The notes beneath the pieces are model-generated. The model was not told the origin of the DNA and did no database searches. It saw only the letters and a list, made by a program, of their open reading frames with translations. The translations under genes and the position numbers were made by a program. Shown piece after piece: positions 45,437 through 56,834 of a DNA stretch of 64,000 bases (positions are counted from its first letter, which is position 1; each line of letters starts with the position of its first letter). This DNA comes from Chondrilla cf. caribensis (lineage: Eukaryota; Porifera; Demospongiae; Chondrillida; Chondrillidae). Location of the stretch: positions 1,121,001 to 1,185,000 of the forward strand of contig OZ026552.1 of the NCBI GenBank assembly GCA_964020155.1, written 5' to 3'.

Positions 45437-46247
45437 CAATGCCTATCTGCCCCTCAGAATGGACCTGCCTCAGTACACATTAGCTCCTCTAAGGGTGAGG
45501 AATTTCAACATCAACTCATTGTAAGGTGAGAGGCAGGGTCAGCCAGTGGTTGTACGCAGTGTGCATACACAATGCGGACACATGCACTGTTGTCTCTTTT
45601 CTGGATGTGAACCATATGCTCACATGTTGGTATACATACGTATGTATCATATGGACCCTGGGGAGCTTTGTGACTGCCCACAAAAGACATGTTGTTGGTC
45701 ACCACTAGTTCTGTACTACCTCCAGGAGGGTGTACATGCATCGGTATTTGTGCTATGATGCATCACATGGACATCAAGTGACCGTAGTGACCAGCAATAA
45801 ATTTTGATCCAAGGAGGGTGTGTATGTATTCAAATTTGTGTGGTTAATTTGGATACGAACACTGACTAGCCCATGATGACCAGCACCAAAACATGAAATT
45901 GCCTGGTCAGTCACCAAGAGGTCTACGTTTATCACCTCCATTGGAATGTACGTACATACAAAGTTGCATGTATTTATATGTGAATGCATACTTCACATAC
46001 TGAATGTTGCCACTCTAGTCACTGTTGACGGATATTATTGTATGTACCTACTTATCTAAGAATATATGCACAGTGTGAGTATGTAAACACGTATATTTAT
46101 GTACCTGCATGCATGGCCTATTACGTACAATCTAACTATGTACTCACATCTGTTGCAGTCCTGTGGTGGTCCTAGTGCACTGGCAAGGCTAAACCTGGAG
46201 TGCACTATAGGCTGAATGCAAGGGACATCCCCTTCATCTTGGGAACT
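45437..46247 (+). pseudogene. CEP57: CEP57-like relic exons, copy E
   Basis: The candidate upstream exon lacks its acceptor AG (CCCCAATGCC at about 45434), and the 46159-46247 exon (HYRLNARDIPFILGT) has lost one base (CCTAGTGCACTGGC for CCTAGTGCATCTGGC). The MMSDADEL, STTNSHS and last exons are absent; kinase relics follow instead. Confidence 0.75.
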
Positions 46248-46511
46248 GTGAGGAAACTTTTGATCAGAGTAAATATACGTATGTATACATACATTGATAA
46301 ATACACACGTACATGAATGGAGTGTACTATAGGCACTGTGAGGAAACCTTTCGTTCAAAGTAAAAAATTCATGTATTAATTATAATGCTACAATACATGC
46401 TCCATACTACTGTGTCTGTTACATGTCAGTGTATACTGGATACCTTAATCATGTGTAGGATGCTGTAGAAGACTCTGTAGGGACTAACTTAGAAAATGTG
46501 AGTACAGTGTC

Positions 46512-46513
<2 letters not shown>

Positions 46514-46570
<57 letters not shown>
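46514..46570. repeat. GT microsatellite
   Basis: Lies in the kinase-relic intron. Confidence 0.95.
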
Positions 46571-46648
46571 CTGTGCATTCCACATGTTATTGGTATCATC
46601 ATCATGACCTACTCCCACATCCATTCATTCACCTACGTATGTACATAG

Positions 46649-47330
46649 GTCTACCAGGCTCCAGAAGTACTGGATGACTCCTCTCCTACTAAAGCTTCTG
46701 ACGTGTACTCTTTCAGTTAGTGTCAATATCCAGTGCACTTCACCTTGTTCAGCTTGTGTAACCTATCACATTACATTGTACTCACCTGACAGATTACAAT
46801 GTACTGACTGGTTAGAGCTAATTAGTCAGTAACATTCTTGTCATGAATCGTCCATTATATAAATTAATTCCTTTTAATTTCCTAAATGAATTATTGTGTT
46901 ATGCAGCTGTGGAATTTGCTTATCCTGCTACCACTTCCTCTCTTCCTTCATGAATATCCTTTAGTAACCAATGAATATCAACATCACTATTTGTCTACAT
47001 GCATCATGCTGTGTTGAATTACCCTGTGAGATCCATCTACATGTGTGTGATATTGTGTTCCCCCTGTTGAATCTATCTACAATGCTATGTTTAACTTGTT
47101 GTATCTACACAATATTATGTATGTACCCCTCCCACAGGTCTCATAATGTATGAGATAGCTTGTCGCCAGTTTGTATACATCATCGAAGACGGAAGTGAAC
47201 AAAACTCATCCAAGTACACCTTCAAGACTATAATGGGTAGCTGACCTGCCTTCCCTGGACACATTCCTTTGGACTACATTGACATTGCAACCCAAGGGTG
47301 GCAGAGGGACCTCATACAGCGGCCATCTTT
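46649..47330 (+). pseudogene. Protein-kinase pseudogene, activation-segment to C-lobe exons
   Basis: 46649-46717 reads VYQAPEVLDDSSPTKASDVY SF, the APE motif and the following D-V-(Y/W)-S-F helix of a kinase. 47138-47240 reads GLIMYEIACRQ (subdomain IX/X), then stops. About 47260-47330 encodes DYIDIATQGWQRDLIQRPS, matching the C-lobe GW..D...RPS signature. The first exon's donor reads CAG|TTAGTG instead of GT, and frames between blocks are broken. The N-lobe is absent. The kinase family cannot be set, perhaps a tyrosine-kinase-like type. Confidence 0.7.
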
Positions 47331-47339
47331 ATCTAATTA

Positions 47340-47920
47340 TCTATCCTGTTCATTTGACAAATATTTCCTAATAATATTGCCCAATTATAACTCGTCTACT
47401 TGTTGTATGCATGATATTCATAAGAATATAGGATTATGTAAAATGTAACGCCATCAGGTTATTATATGATGTCATGTACATATAGATACACATGCATAAA
47501 TTAAGCATAATACACATATTTAACATTAATTTGAATAAAATAAATATAATAATAGTTACAATAATTGTATATAATAAACACGCAATATAGTTAATTAATA
47601 ATAGATTATAATAATAATGAATAATAATGATAAGACAAACATAATGTACATATACATGTACATATAGATATAATGTAATATAATACATAATATTGAGTAA
47701 TGTGCCTTATATTACTATATATTATGCGTATAAACATAAACAATGACAATTATGTCATAAAATAAGTCATTATTGTACATAGTGGATTATGTTTCCAATA
47801 CATAAATTTAAATTTATTGTAATCAGACATAAGTGAAACATGCAATAATACAAAATGTACATTCTACACAGTGTGCAATTGTTTCAACATAGGAAACTTT
47901 TTGTCATATGTACATAAAAC
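47340..47920. other. AT-rich spacer between kinase relic and TRIM-NHL copy 5
   Basis: ATAATAATG-rich sequence without a supported gene. The last 150 bases (ATAATCAGACATAAGTGAAA, TTCTACACAGTGTGCAATT) are shared with 56725-56800, the 3' flank of copy 6. Confidence 0.5.
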
Positions 47921-47925
47921 ATCCC

Positions 47926-50256
47926 TCAAAATATAGCTACTTGTTTGTCACCATACAGTGTAACAAGAAGATCTCCATTGTGGTCAATTGCTAGACCATA
48001 AGGTTGAGAGCCAACTTGAAAACTGTGAATGACCTGTCCTGTTGTATTGAAGATGACAACACGATTGTTATCACTGTCAGCAACTAACACATGACCATCA
48101 GCAGTGATGAGGATGTCACACGGATACTTGAGTTGTCCTTTACCAAACTCTCTTTGGAATACACCGTCTGGACTGAATACTTGGACACGATGGTTGTAGT
48201 CAGTGACGTACATGTCCCCATCAGGTGAGATGGCTACTGCAGTAGGCCAGTTGAACTGTCCAGGACCACTACCTCGTGATCCAATGGTATGTATGAGCTG
48301 ACCCTCCAGGGTGAAGATGGATATCCTGTGGTTCTCAGTGTCTGCAACATAAACTTGTTTGTTGTTCACTGTCACTCCCCAGGGATAGGAGAGGTGACCA
48401 ACACCAATCTGTCTAACAAAGGTTCCATTCATTCTGAACATTTCAATACGATGGTTACAACGATTACAAACATACGCGAGCATATCAGCATCTACAGCTA
48501 TACCACTAGGAGAGTTTAGCTGTCCATTTCCTCTTCCTTGTTGACCAAATGATCTAATGTGCTTCCTCTGCTCATCAAACACATGGATCTGATGGGCGGT
48601 GTGGTCAGCAATGAACGTGTGGCCATTTGGAGCCACTGCAATACCCCAAAGACCACCTGGCTGTTGAGTGAAGTTGAGATGTCTCTTGTTTGCTCCGAGT
48701 ACTGCAACATTCTTATTGAGCTTGACTGGTTTTGGCTTTGGTAGGAAGTTCACTTCAAACGGACTACCTCGAACATCACTCCCGTTCACTGAAATGGACA
48801 GATCACATTCTTCTGGGTATGTGATAGGGAAGGATATAGTGTACTGTCCGTTCTCATCATCCACTACCCTGGCTTTGATGGCCGGACCTGGGATGGGGGA
48901 CTTGGGCCGAAGAAATGCCTCAACTTTATCACCTCCTCTTGTACATCGAATGTTCTTGCTGTTGAATGTCTTCAGGGTCAGTGTTATCTGTTCAAATCTG
49001 TTTAATCGTACCGTCTCTGGTTTGGGTTCCACTGTACAGTTGACAGGACAGGCTCCGTTGCCTACAACACCGAATTCTCTGATTGACTTCAAAAGGACAT
49101 CTTGGTTGGTGGGGTCAAAGGTCAACACCTGAGACACTGTGCACTCAAACTCTTCCTGACACCATTTTGAGGTGAGAACAGATTGTTGTGTTTGGGCCAG
49201 ATCCTTACTAGTTATCACATCGTGACTGCTATCACTGGTGAGGAGAAACTGAAGGGAGGATTGAGCGTTTGCTGACATCTCCTTTTCTCTCTTAGCAGCT
49301 GTGACCTTTGAACTGATGGTACGCTTCTTCTCTTCTGCTGTGGCTATAACCAGTCTACAAAGTTCCTCCTTCCTCTCATCCACAACCTGATGGATGTTCT
49401 GGAAGGCTGTGTTGATATTGTGGAGTGCGGCCTCTTTCATCTCATCCACAGTTCTGATCTGATTCTTGAACTCCTTCTCGATTTTCTGGTACTTCCTCTC
49501 ATAGCAGACGGCAGTCTGATGAGCGATCTTCACAGACTGAGTGTGACGATGGGACACTTTAGGATCAAGAAACACTGGAACGTGTGAGGATTTGCGGTCT
49601 ACAGCACATGCTTGACACATGAGTACATTACACTGTTCACAGCAATACTCGAGAATCTTCCCATTGTGTTGGGGACAGGTACTGGGTGTGGTGCTCTTTG
49701 AAGAAAGAGTCTGGATATCCTGAGGGGTTAGGGAGCGCATCTCCTCCAAAGTCTTCACAATGTGGTCTTCAAATGTATCGACCACTTCATGTCCACCATA
49801 GCAACGTTCGCACATAAATTTGGTACAGTCTGTACAGAACATAGTTGAAGGTGAGTCACCACTCTTACATCGCTTGTTGCCACAAGGAATGGGGATGTTC
49901 TTGGTCACTTTCCGCACAATCTTCATTCCCTCGATATACCGAGCTAGGGGACCGTTTGGTACAGGAACACAACGTAGGCTGTCCATTCTACACTCACTCT
50001 CCAACATCTTCCTATCGTTACGGTGAGTGGATGTGTCTCCACATTGGGTGCACTTCAGTTGGCCATCTTTCACTTCCAAATTAGGAAGGCAATCCTTGCA
50101 CACTGAGTGTAGACAGCACAACAGATAAGGATTGTTCAGTTCTCTCTTGCAGTGACCACATGTCACATCAGGTTCAACGATGACTGGTTCTTGTTCTACT
50201 TGGCGTGACGACTTGTGCTGTGATGGCTGATTAGGTGGAACTGGACCTTCAGCCAT
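47926..50256 (-). CDS. TRIM-NHL protein, copy 5
   Basis: Single coding exon of 776 aa from ATG at 50256 (MAEGPVPPNQPSQHKSS). RING complete. B-box 1 is CGNKRCKSGDSPSTMFCTDC...CERCYGGHE; B-box 2 has CEQCNVLMCQACAVDRKSSH and DPKVSHRH. Coiled coil, filamin domain (RLNRFEQITLTLKTFNSKN) and six NHL blades follow. Variable blade positions: DHTAHQ, LNSPSG, RCNHR, FNWPTA, DYNHR, KYPCD, SDNNR, SQPYG; blade 3 stays close to consensus (SYPWGVTV...DTENHR). By family a RING-type E3 with RNA/protein-binding propeller. Replaces the CEP57/kinase relics as the right-hand convergent partner. Confidence 0.93.
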   Translation of the reverse strand: MAEGPVPPNQPSQHKSSRQVEQEPVIVEPDVTCGHCKRELNNPYLLCCLHSVCKDCLPNLEVKDGQLKCTQCGDTSTHRNDRKMLESECRMDSLRCVPVPNGPLARYIEGMKIVRKVTKNIPIPCGNKRCKSGDSPSTMFCTDCTKFMCERCYGGHEVVDTFEDHIVKTLEEMRSLTPQDIQTLSSKSTTPSTCPQHNGKILEYCCEQCNVLMCQACAVDRKSSHVPVFLDPKVSHRHTQSVKIAHQTAVCYERKYQKIEKEFKNQIRTVDEMKEAALHNINTAFQNIHQVVDERKEELCRLVIATAEEKKRTISSKVTAAKREKEMSANAQSSLQFLLTSDSSHDVITSKDLAQTQQSVLTSKWCQEEFECTVSQVLTFDPTNQDVLLKSIREFGVVGNGACPVNCTVEPKPETVRLNRFEQITLTLKTFNSKNIRCTRGGDKVEAFLRPKSPIPGPAIKARVVDDENGQYTISFPITYPEECDLSISVNGSDVRGSPFEVNFLPKPKPVKLNKNVAVLGANKRHLNFTQQPGGLWGIAVAPNGHTFIADHTAHQIHVFDEQRKHIRSFGQQGRGNGQLNSPSGIAVDADMLAYVCNRCNHRIEMFRMNGTFVRQIGVGHLSYPWGVTVNNKQVYVADTENHRISIFTLEGQLIHTIGSRGSGPGQFNWPTAVAISPDGDMYVTDYNHRVQVFSPDGVFQREFGKGQLKYPCDILITADGHVLVADSDNNRVVIFNTTGQVIHSFQVGSQPYGLAIDHNGDLLVTLYGDKQVAIF

Positions 50257-50269
50257 TTTACTCTCTGTA

Positions 50270-51046
50270 CTTTAAGGAAAATAAGGTGAGGCGTTTCAAT
50301 TGAGAGAGAGCAGAATCAATATTAACTACAGAAATAATCACAGCTTCATCTAAATGGGATGGTTGACCATAAGTAATCTGGGTACACTATGCAACAACAA
50401 TAACTACTTTTTCCGATATAAACACAAGTGATTGTAGACCCCAAAGAGCCCAGCCAACCCCACATTCATCATAAAATACCTACTATCAGTATTACAGTGT
50501 ACAGCTATACAATCCTCATGTTACTCATAGGAGTGATAGTAACAAGATATTGAACCATAGACCTTAGATACCTATATAGAGTCTATGATAATTGAACCAA
50601 CTGAAGTGTGCTGACTGACTCATAAAGTTGTATTGCACGGATTATGTAGTACGTGTAGTGTATGGTTGTAATGGTCAGACTACACTGGGAAAATGATGTT
50701 ATTAGCTAGCTCATTCCATAGTCAAAGATACTTATCTATAGGTCATTATCAGCCTAGATTGTAGACCCTAATGCGAATCAGCCTACTTATACAATTGTTT
50801 ATAATGCACGAAGTGTAGCTAGCTATGTGTACACTAACTGATTTATGCCCAGCAATAGCATATTCTAACAGGCAGGGGAAGAGTTATAGTGATAATTTCT
50901 CCACGAATAGTGAACGTACACAAAATATTAACTGATCGTGAGTCCCATGCATAGCTATAGCTAGGTACAGAGACGTGCAAGATATCGGAATGTAGTGGAT
51001 ACCGTCATTTTGAACAAAACCAACTACTGTTCCATGGTAAACGTAC
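50270..51046 (-). other. 5'-UTR intron of TRIM-NHL copy 5 (class beta)
   Basis: Donor CGTAAG|GTACGT (start 51046). The acceptor is diverged (TTTTCCTTAAAG|TACAGAG, end 50270), an AG with a pyrimidine-poor last base. The internal conserved plus-strand frame is degenerate here. Confidence 0.6.
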
Positions 51047-51215
51047 CTTACGAACGATTGAGTAAGCTTCTTGCAAAAATGAAATAGAATTTAGACTTGA
51101 AAATTTGTGAACGATCGAAACTTTCTACGAAATGAAAGGGCGTTCCGCAAACGAACTCGTGACTTCTCTGATCACGTGACACAGCTCTCCGTCCTGCCCC
51201 CTCTAACGATCAGTA
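51047..51215 (-). promoter_or_regulatory. Promoter of TRIM-NHL copy 5 with E-box
   Basis: CACGTG at 51173-51178 in TGATCACGTGACACAGC, then a C-rich box (CCGTCCTGCCCCCTCTAAC) at about 51188-51206. Confidence 0.55.
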
Positions 51216-51404
51216 AATCCTCAAATAAAATTCCCAACGACTATGAATGTAATTTACATGATGTAATGTAGATGTAATCAGCAGTGAAGTTCTTTTATAT
51301 TTCCACTTCAGTTTCATCTGGAGGAAGAAGAGGATGCGGTTTAAGAGTGAATTGAACAGAGCATCTACTCACACACATACGTACACATAAACACATGAAT
51401 ACAC

Positions 51405-51446
51405 ACACGCACGTATGCACACACACACACACACACACGCACGTAT

Positions 51447-51490
<44 letters not shown>

Positions 51491-51492
51491 TT
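51405..51492. repeat. CA microsatellite with GCACGTATGC interruptions
   Basis: Two CA runs separated by CGCACGTATGCACA; class beta spacer. Confidence 0.9.
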
Positions 51493-51899
51493 TTTATAAA
51501 TATACATAAATATACACAATGTCATGTATACTAGCTCAAACACACAGCAAGTACAACCAAGTAGTATCCTAAGTACACACATACCTACTGACGTACATAT
51601 GTACATATGCAAACAAACATATACATACACATTGTACATGTGTACAAGAAGCCCAAGTTAGGACTCCCTATTCAATCTGGGGAGATCAAACACCCAGTAG
51701 GTTATCATAGAGTACCGAGATACACATTCACATGAACGGAATACACAGACTGACCCTTCTGACTAGATCTGGACAGATGTTGAGGGAGTGAACCAATCCT
51801 CTCAGGTGAATGACCATGTCCATGATATGGTAGACTATCCTTCAAAACTTTCAACTGATGGTGGGAGTGTCAGAAATGGGCGTGTACCCTATAGAATGT

Positions 51900-52440
51900 G
51901 AGTGACACTCAGTCCAATTCGATACCTGCCAGACTATCACATGTACAAACCAGCAATAGGTAGTGATAGCATCAACCAGCACAGACCCTCTATACCACAT
52001 ACACTGGGAGTGTACACAGAGTATCTATGTTATACACTACATGTACAAACTATACTTGACATACACACTCACTGTGCTTGAGGTGAACACGTGGTGATTA
52101 ACAGAAGAAAACCTGTCAAGGAGGATCATGTGCAGTACAGCTACCATGCATAGGTTTCTCCTACAATGTTCACTTCAGATCAGATGTGATGTTGTCTTGC
52201 TATGATGTGCTGGTTGAATACAACAAGTGCTTCCTGTCTCCATACATACAGAACTTGACAACCTTGTTGTTTCTGAGAAATGTACAATTCTTGAATTTGA
52301 ATGAGGAGGTGTGACCAGTAGGAAGCTTCCACCAGTGCAACAAGTCCTACACACAATAAATAAGTACAATGACACTCACTTGATGTGCCACAATTGGCTC
52401 AGGGAAATTAAAGTCAACTTTCCATTTATCATATCACAAT
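51900..52440 (+). pseudogene. Broken copy of the unrecognised class beta reading frame
   Basis: LPDYHMYKPAIG...HTLGVYTEYLCY is recognisable but CARG is changed to CA-stop-G (about 52078). In the second part CATACAGAACTTGAC has lost one G and GAATGAGG gives a stop where the 61-kb copy is open. Confidence 0.5.
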
Positions 52441-53069
52441 ATCCAATTTGACCTCTCTACTGTGTATACTACCACCATGCTAATGAACCTGTGGCAGGAG
52501 TTTGATGCAGATCAAGTAGTTTTGCATGTTTAGGGGTGAAAATAATAATAGTAACTGTACATATACATGAAATATATAAATATATGTAGGATACTACATA
52601 CAGCCTCCAATGATTTCCTGGATTTTAAAAGGGAAATTTGTTTCTAACAGAAATTACATCTATACATTGAGTCCACATATACAGTAGATCCTATGAGGAC
52701 ACTCATACACTGGATTCATATCACATCATCATCACACCAAACTCACCTCTTGGGTCAAATGAGACATCTCATAGATTTTGACATAGCATGGTCTGGACAC
52801 AGTCAGTACTACTGGTCAGTTGACTGGGACACTATCAAAACTACTCCACAACTGAGTTATTGTCGAGTTCACCAATTCAACGTTGTTCACGTTCCACAAT
52901 TATCTTTGTTTGGTTGCATGATAGGAGAGGAGTCGATTAAGAAACGCTTGAATGTGACTACGAATAAATCAGTAGCTGCAATGCACGGTTAGCCGGTAAG
53001 CTGGATGTGAACCGCGTGTTCTGGGAAAATTCTGCGAAACGCACAAAATCTAAAACAATTTTCGTTCTT

Positions 53070-53190
53070 TTTACCTGATCCCAATTTTCTGCTAAACTCT
53101 TCTCTTCATGCCATTCTCTCCCGATACGGTGTCCCCTGTCCACGAAGGACGTCTCCCGTGCGTGTTCTGTGGTAGTCGTCAGTCATTTTG
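53070..53190 (-). pseudogene. Frameshifted MTDDYHRT frame
   Basis: Insertion of four bases (CCCGTGCGTGTTCT for CCCGTGTTCT, about 53160) breaks the frame. Downstream a donor-like GATCAG|GTAAAAAG is seen on the minus strand at about 53075. Confidence 0.35.
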
Positions 53191-53842
53191 GCCAAAATAG
53201 GAAACCCTTTAATTTGGGACAGGAGGCGTAACCAGTGGAAAAGTAACGATGTATACAATAGCTAATCTGCTTTATAAAGAGCTCATCGTCATGCAGTGTT
53301 CGGGTTCCATGGACGAGTTGCTTGCTGGTCTTGTTTAGTGAGTTTCATTGTGAAGATCTCCTCCAATCCTCGCAAACGCACATCTTCACATTCAGTTCAA
53401 GTAGAATGTACCTATAGTAGATTATTTCTTAGAGTAGCTAGATTTATTGCTGTCTCCGTACGTTCCCATGGTAAATCATCTATTGTATGTTTCTCGTGAG
53501 GTCTACTATGCAGTTATAGTGAGAATGATTGGTGCATTCAAATCTGTACCTGCTGTGTGACAGTGTGCACTGTATGTATAAAACCCCACCTCCACCCCTC
53601 CATAAGGTCACGATGTGTGCTTTGAATTCCAGAACCTGAGAGTCTTTAGGGGGTTCCTATGAACACAGCACCCCCTACCTATAGGATTGCTGTGTATGCA
53701 CTGTTCTGTTAGGTACATATACGTACATTGCATGTATGCATATTGTGGTCTATTTTATGCAGTACAGAACATGTACATTGTATGTATGTGTGTGCCGTGG
53801 TCAACTGTGTACACACTGTACAATGTTGTACGTATGTATCCC

Positions 53843-54771
53843 CAATGCCTATCTGCCCCCTCAGAATGGACCTGCCTCAGTACACACTAGCTCCTCTAAG
53901 GGTGAGGAATCTCAACATCAACTCATTGTAAGGTGAGAGGTATAGGGTCAGCCAGTGGCTGTAAGCAGTGTACATACACAATGCGGACACATGCACTGTT
54001 GTCTCTTTTCTGGATGTGAACCATATGCTCACATGTTGGTATCCCTGCGTATGTATCATATGGACCCTGGGGAGCTTTTGTGACTGCCCACAAAAGACAT
54101 GTTGTTGGTCACCACTAGTTCTGTACTACCTCCAGGAGGGTGTACATGTATCAGTATTTGTGCTATGGCAATATATGGATACCGGAGTGACCTTGGTGAC
54201 CAGCAATAAAATTTGATCTTATTGCTGGTCACCACCAAATTTGTGTGGTTAATTTGGATATGAAAACTGACTAGCCCATGATGACCAGCACTAAACATAA
54301 AATTTCTAGGCCAGTCACCAAAAGGTCTATGTATAGCACCTCCATTCGAATATACGTACATACAAAGGTGCATGTACTAAGTATGTGAAGTATGTATTCA
54401 CATAAATTTTAGATGTGAATACATATACTTCACATACTGAAATTGGTACTCTAGTCACTGTTGACTGTTTTGATCTCTAGGGGACTGAGACAATACACAT
54501 TAATATCATGTGCCCACACGTACATATTGTATGTACCTACTTATCTAAGAATATATGCACAGTGTGCAGTATGTAAACACGTATATTTATGTACCTGCAT
54601 GCATGGCCTATTATGTACAATCTAACTTATTAATGTACAATTACATATACCGGTAATATTATGTACACACATCTGTTGCAGTCCTGTGATGGTCCTAGTG
54701 CATCTGGAAAGGCTAAACCTGGAGTGCACTATAGGCTGAATGCAAGGGACATCCCCTTCATCTTGGGAACT
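53843..54771 (+). pseudogene. CEP57: CEP57-like relic exons, copy F
   Basis: The upstream candidate exon has no acceptor AG and an extra C (GCCCCCTCAG). The exon at 54682-54771 (DGPSASGKAKPGVHYRLN, RDIPFILGT, then GTGAGG) is open. No downstream CEP57-like exons follow; a minisatellite and a kinase relic do. Confidence 0.7.
54190..54442. repeat. Two hairpin-forming inverted repeats in the CEP57 intron
   Basis: GGTGACCAGCAATAA (54197) is inverted at TTATTGCTGGTCACC (54220), and GTATGTGAAGTATGTATTCA (54380) is inverted at ATACATATACTTCACATAC (54421). Other units have one arm only, so the second arms arose locally. Confidence 0.6.
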
Positions 54772-55138
54772 GTGAGGAAACTTTTTGATCAGAGTAACAT
54801 ATCATGTACATGCATCGATAAATACACATGCACGTACATGAATTGATAGTTACATATGTACATATGGATGCTACATATGAATGTGTATAATACGTGTACG
54901 TATAAGAACATATGTACAATTGTATGCAGTGTGTCTGCAAGTGTAACCTACATAATATTATGTATGTTCTTATGTACATGTTTACCTGTGAATGACCCAT
55001 GTTTGCACACACTTGAGTGAGAAACCTCAATGAACTCAACATGTAAGTACAGTACATGTACATATGCTCCTCATATTGATTGTTCTTGTACACATGTACG
55101 GTACTCATATTATTATGTACGATTGTTCCAGTGATTAA

Positions 55139-55660
55139 TCCAGTGTGTACCTGTGTTCTTGTGTACTACTATCCAGTGTGTACCTGTGTTCTTGTGTGCT
55201 ACTATCCAGTGTGTACCTGTGTTCTTGTGTACTACTATCCAGTGTGTACCTGTGTTCTTGTGTACTACTATCCAGTGTGTACCTGTGTTCTTGTGTACTA
55301 CTATCCAGTGTGTACCTGTGTTCTTGTGTACTACTATCCAGTGTGTACCTGAGTTCTTGTGTACTACTATCCAGTGTGTACCTGTGTTCTTGTGTACTAC
55401 TATCCAGTGTGTACCTGTGTTCTTGTGTACTACTATCCAGTGTGTACCTGTGTTCTTGTGTACTACTATCTAGTGTGTACCTGTGTTCTTGTGTACTACT
55501 ATCCAGTGTGTACCTGTGTTCTTGTGTACTACTATCCAGTGTGTACCTGTGTTCTTGTGTACAACTATCCAGTGTGTACCTGTGTTCTTGTGTACTACTA
55601 TCCAGTGTGTACCTGTGTTCTTGTGTACTACTATCCAGTGTGTACCTGTGTTCTTGTGTT
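55139..55660. repeat. 33-base minisatellite, about 16 copies
   Basis: A 33-base unit (contains CCAGTGTGTACCTGTG then TTCTTGTGTACTACTAT) repeated about 15.8 times with few substitutions. Because 33 is a multiple of three it gives long artefactual frames (11-aa VYLCSCVLLSS repeats). The last copy ends TTCTTGTGTTCACAG, which serves as a splice acceptor before the kinase relic, so the array grew by amplifying an intron end. Confidence 0.95.
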
Positions 55661-55663
55661 CAC

Positions 55664-55790
55664 AGGCATTGGATGTTGCCTGTGGACTGTGTTATGTACA
55701 CAACAATGGACTTATTTACCAGCACCTACTGCCAACAAACATCTTACTATCATAAAATCTCAGAGCTAAACTCTCAGTTGAGGTACGTAC
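55664..55790 (+). pseudogene. Protein-kinase pseudogene, catalytic-loop exon
   Basis: After the acceptor TTCACAG the frame reads ALDVACGLCYVHNNGLIYQH LLPTNILLS-stop, then AKLSVE in another frame. It is the subdomain VI region (A..GL.Y.H...I.HRDLKP.NIL). The catalytic HRD is YQH-LL and the frame breaks before DFG, so it is inactive. It complements the C-lobe relic at 46649-47330; neither unit has a whole kinase domain. Confidence 0.7.
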
Positions 55791-55799
55791 GGACATACG

Positions 55800-56820
55800 G
55801 TAGAACACACCAATCACAAACCCACTGTACATACATTATATGTGCTATGTGAACTGTGTGAAGTGTTAGTTCACTGTACCAATGTTATGTCAGTCACACT
55901 GGGAGTCAGTGGTGGATGTAAAGAGGAAGTTAAGTTATTGTATCATGAATACTACTAACAGGGTAGGTACAGTATGTACGTACCTCGTATACAGTAGTAT
56001 ACACACGTATGTGCAGTATGGATGTACAAGGCTTGAAGTATATGTAGATGTTTTAGTTTGGGGTATAAAACTTTACTTGCACAACAAACAGTGAATAACA
56101 ACACCCACTCATCTTACCCCCACCCATGCACCTGACTCCAAACTGGAGTGAACTCATGGACAGTGAATTCTCATTAAATGCCATATTATTATTTTGTCAA
56201 CAAGTATTGTGGATTAATGGATTTGATGGATAAGTGGAATGTTAATTAGTACTTGTCTACTCTATTTTGTACTGGAAATTGTGGTGGTAATAAGGTTTGG
56301 TGGACAGTGCACACAACCAACTGCTGGTGATTGTAACCTGATTGTCATGTGAGTGTACCATCCACACACACCAGAGCTACTAGTGCTCCCACTTCTCTCC
56401 CTCTCCAATGACAGGGGTTTGTAGTGGACTGCATGGACCACCCTCATACACCACATGGGAATGTGAGTGAAGTTCCCCCTAGCTATGGGTGGGACGTCCT
56501 TGCTGTTTACATTGGCTTGTGTGTGTGTCTGCATCTGTGCCCTTGTGTCTTTGTATCCGTGTGCGTGTTTGTGTTGGTGTGTGTGTGTCCACACATTTAT
56601 GTTTGTGTTTGTGTGTGTCCAAGTATTACTATAATATTATTATACTACCAGTAAAAATGAAATGTATGTCATAAAATTAGTCATTCTTGTACATTGTAGA
56701 TTATAATTCCAATACATAAAGTTTATTATAATCAGACATAAGTGAAACATGTAATAATACAAAATGTACATTCTACACAGTGTGCAATTAATTGTTTCAA
56801 CAATGGAAACTTTCTCATCA
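55800..56820. other. Spacer without a supported gene
   Basis: Holds short GT-rich runs (56517-56620) and the shared TRIM-NHL 3' flank (56680-56820, similar to 47745-47890). No conserved frame found. Confidence 0.45.
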
Positions 56821-56834
56821 TACATAAAAAACCC

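Noticed and set aside
55664..55790. Active kinase gene
   Set aside because: The catalytic HRD is replaced, a stop follows NILLS, and the N-lobe and DFG are missing.
55145..55852. 235-aa repetitive cysteine-rich protein
   Set aside because: Produced by a 33-base minisatellite that keeps all frames open; it ends in a splice acceptor and runs into a kinase relic in another context.
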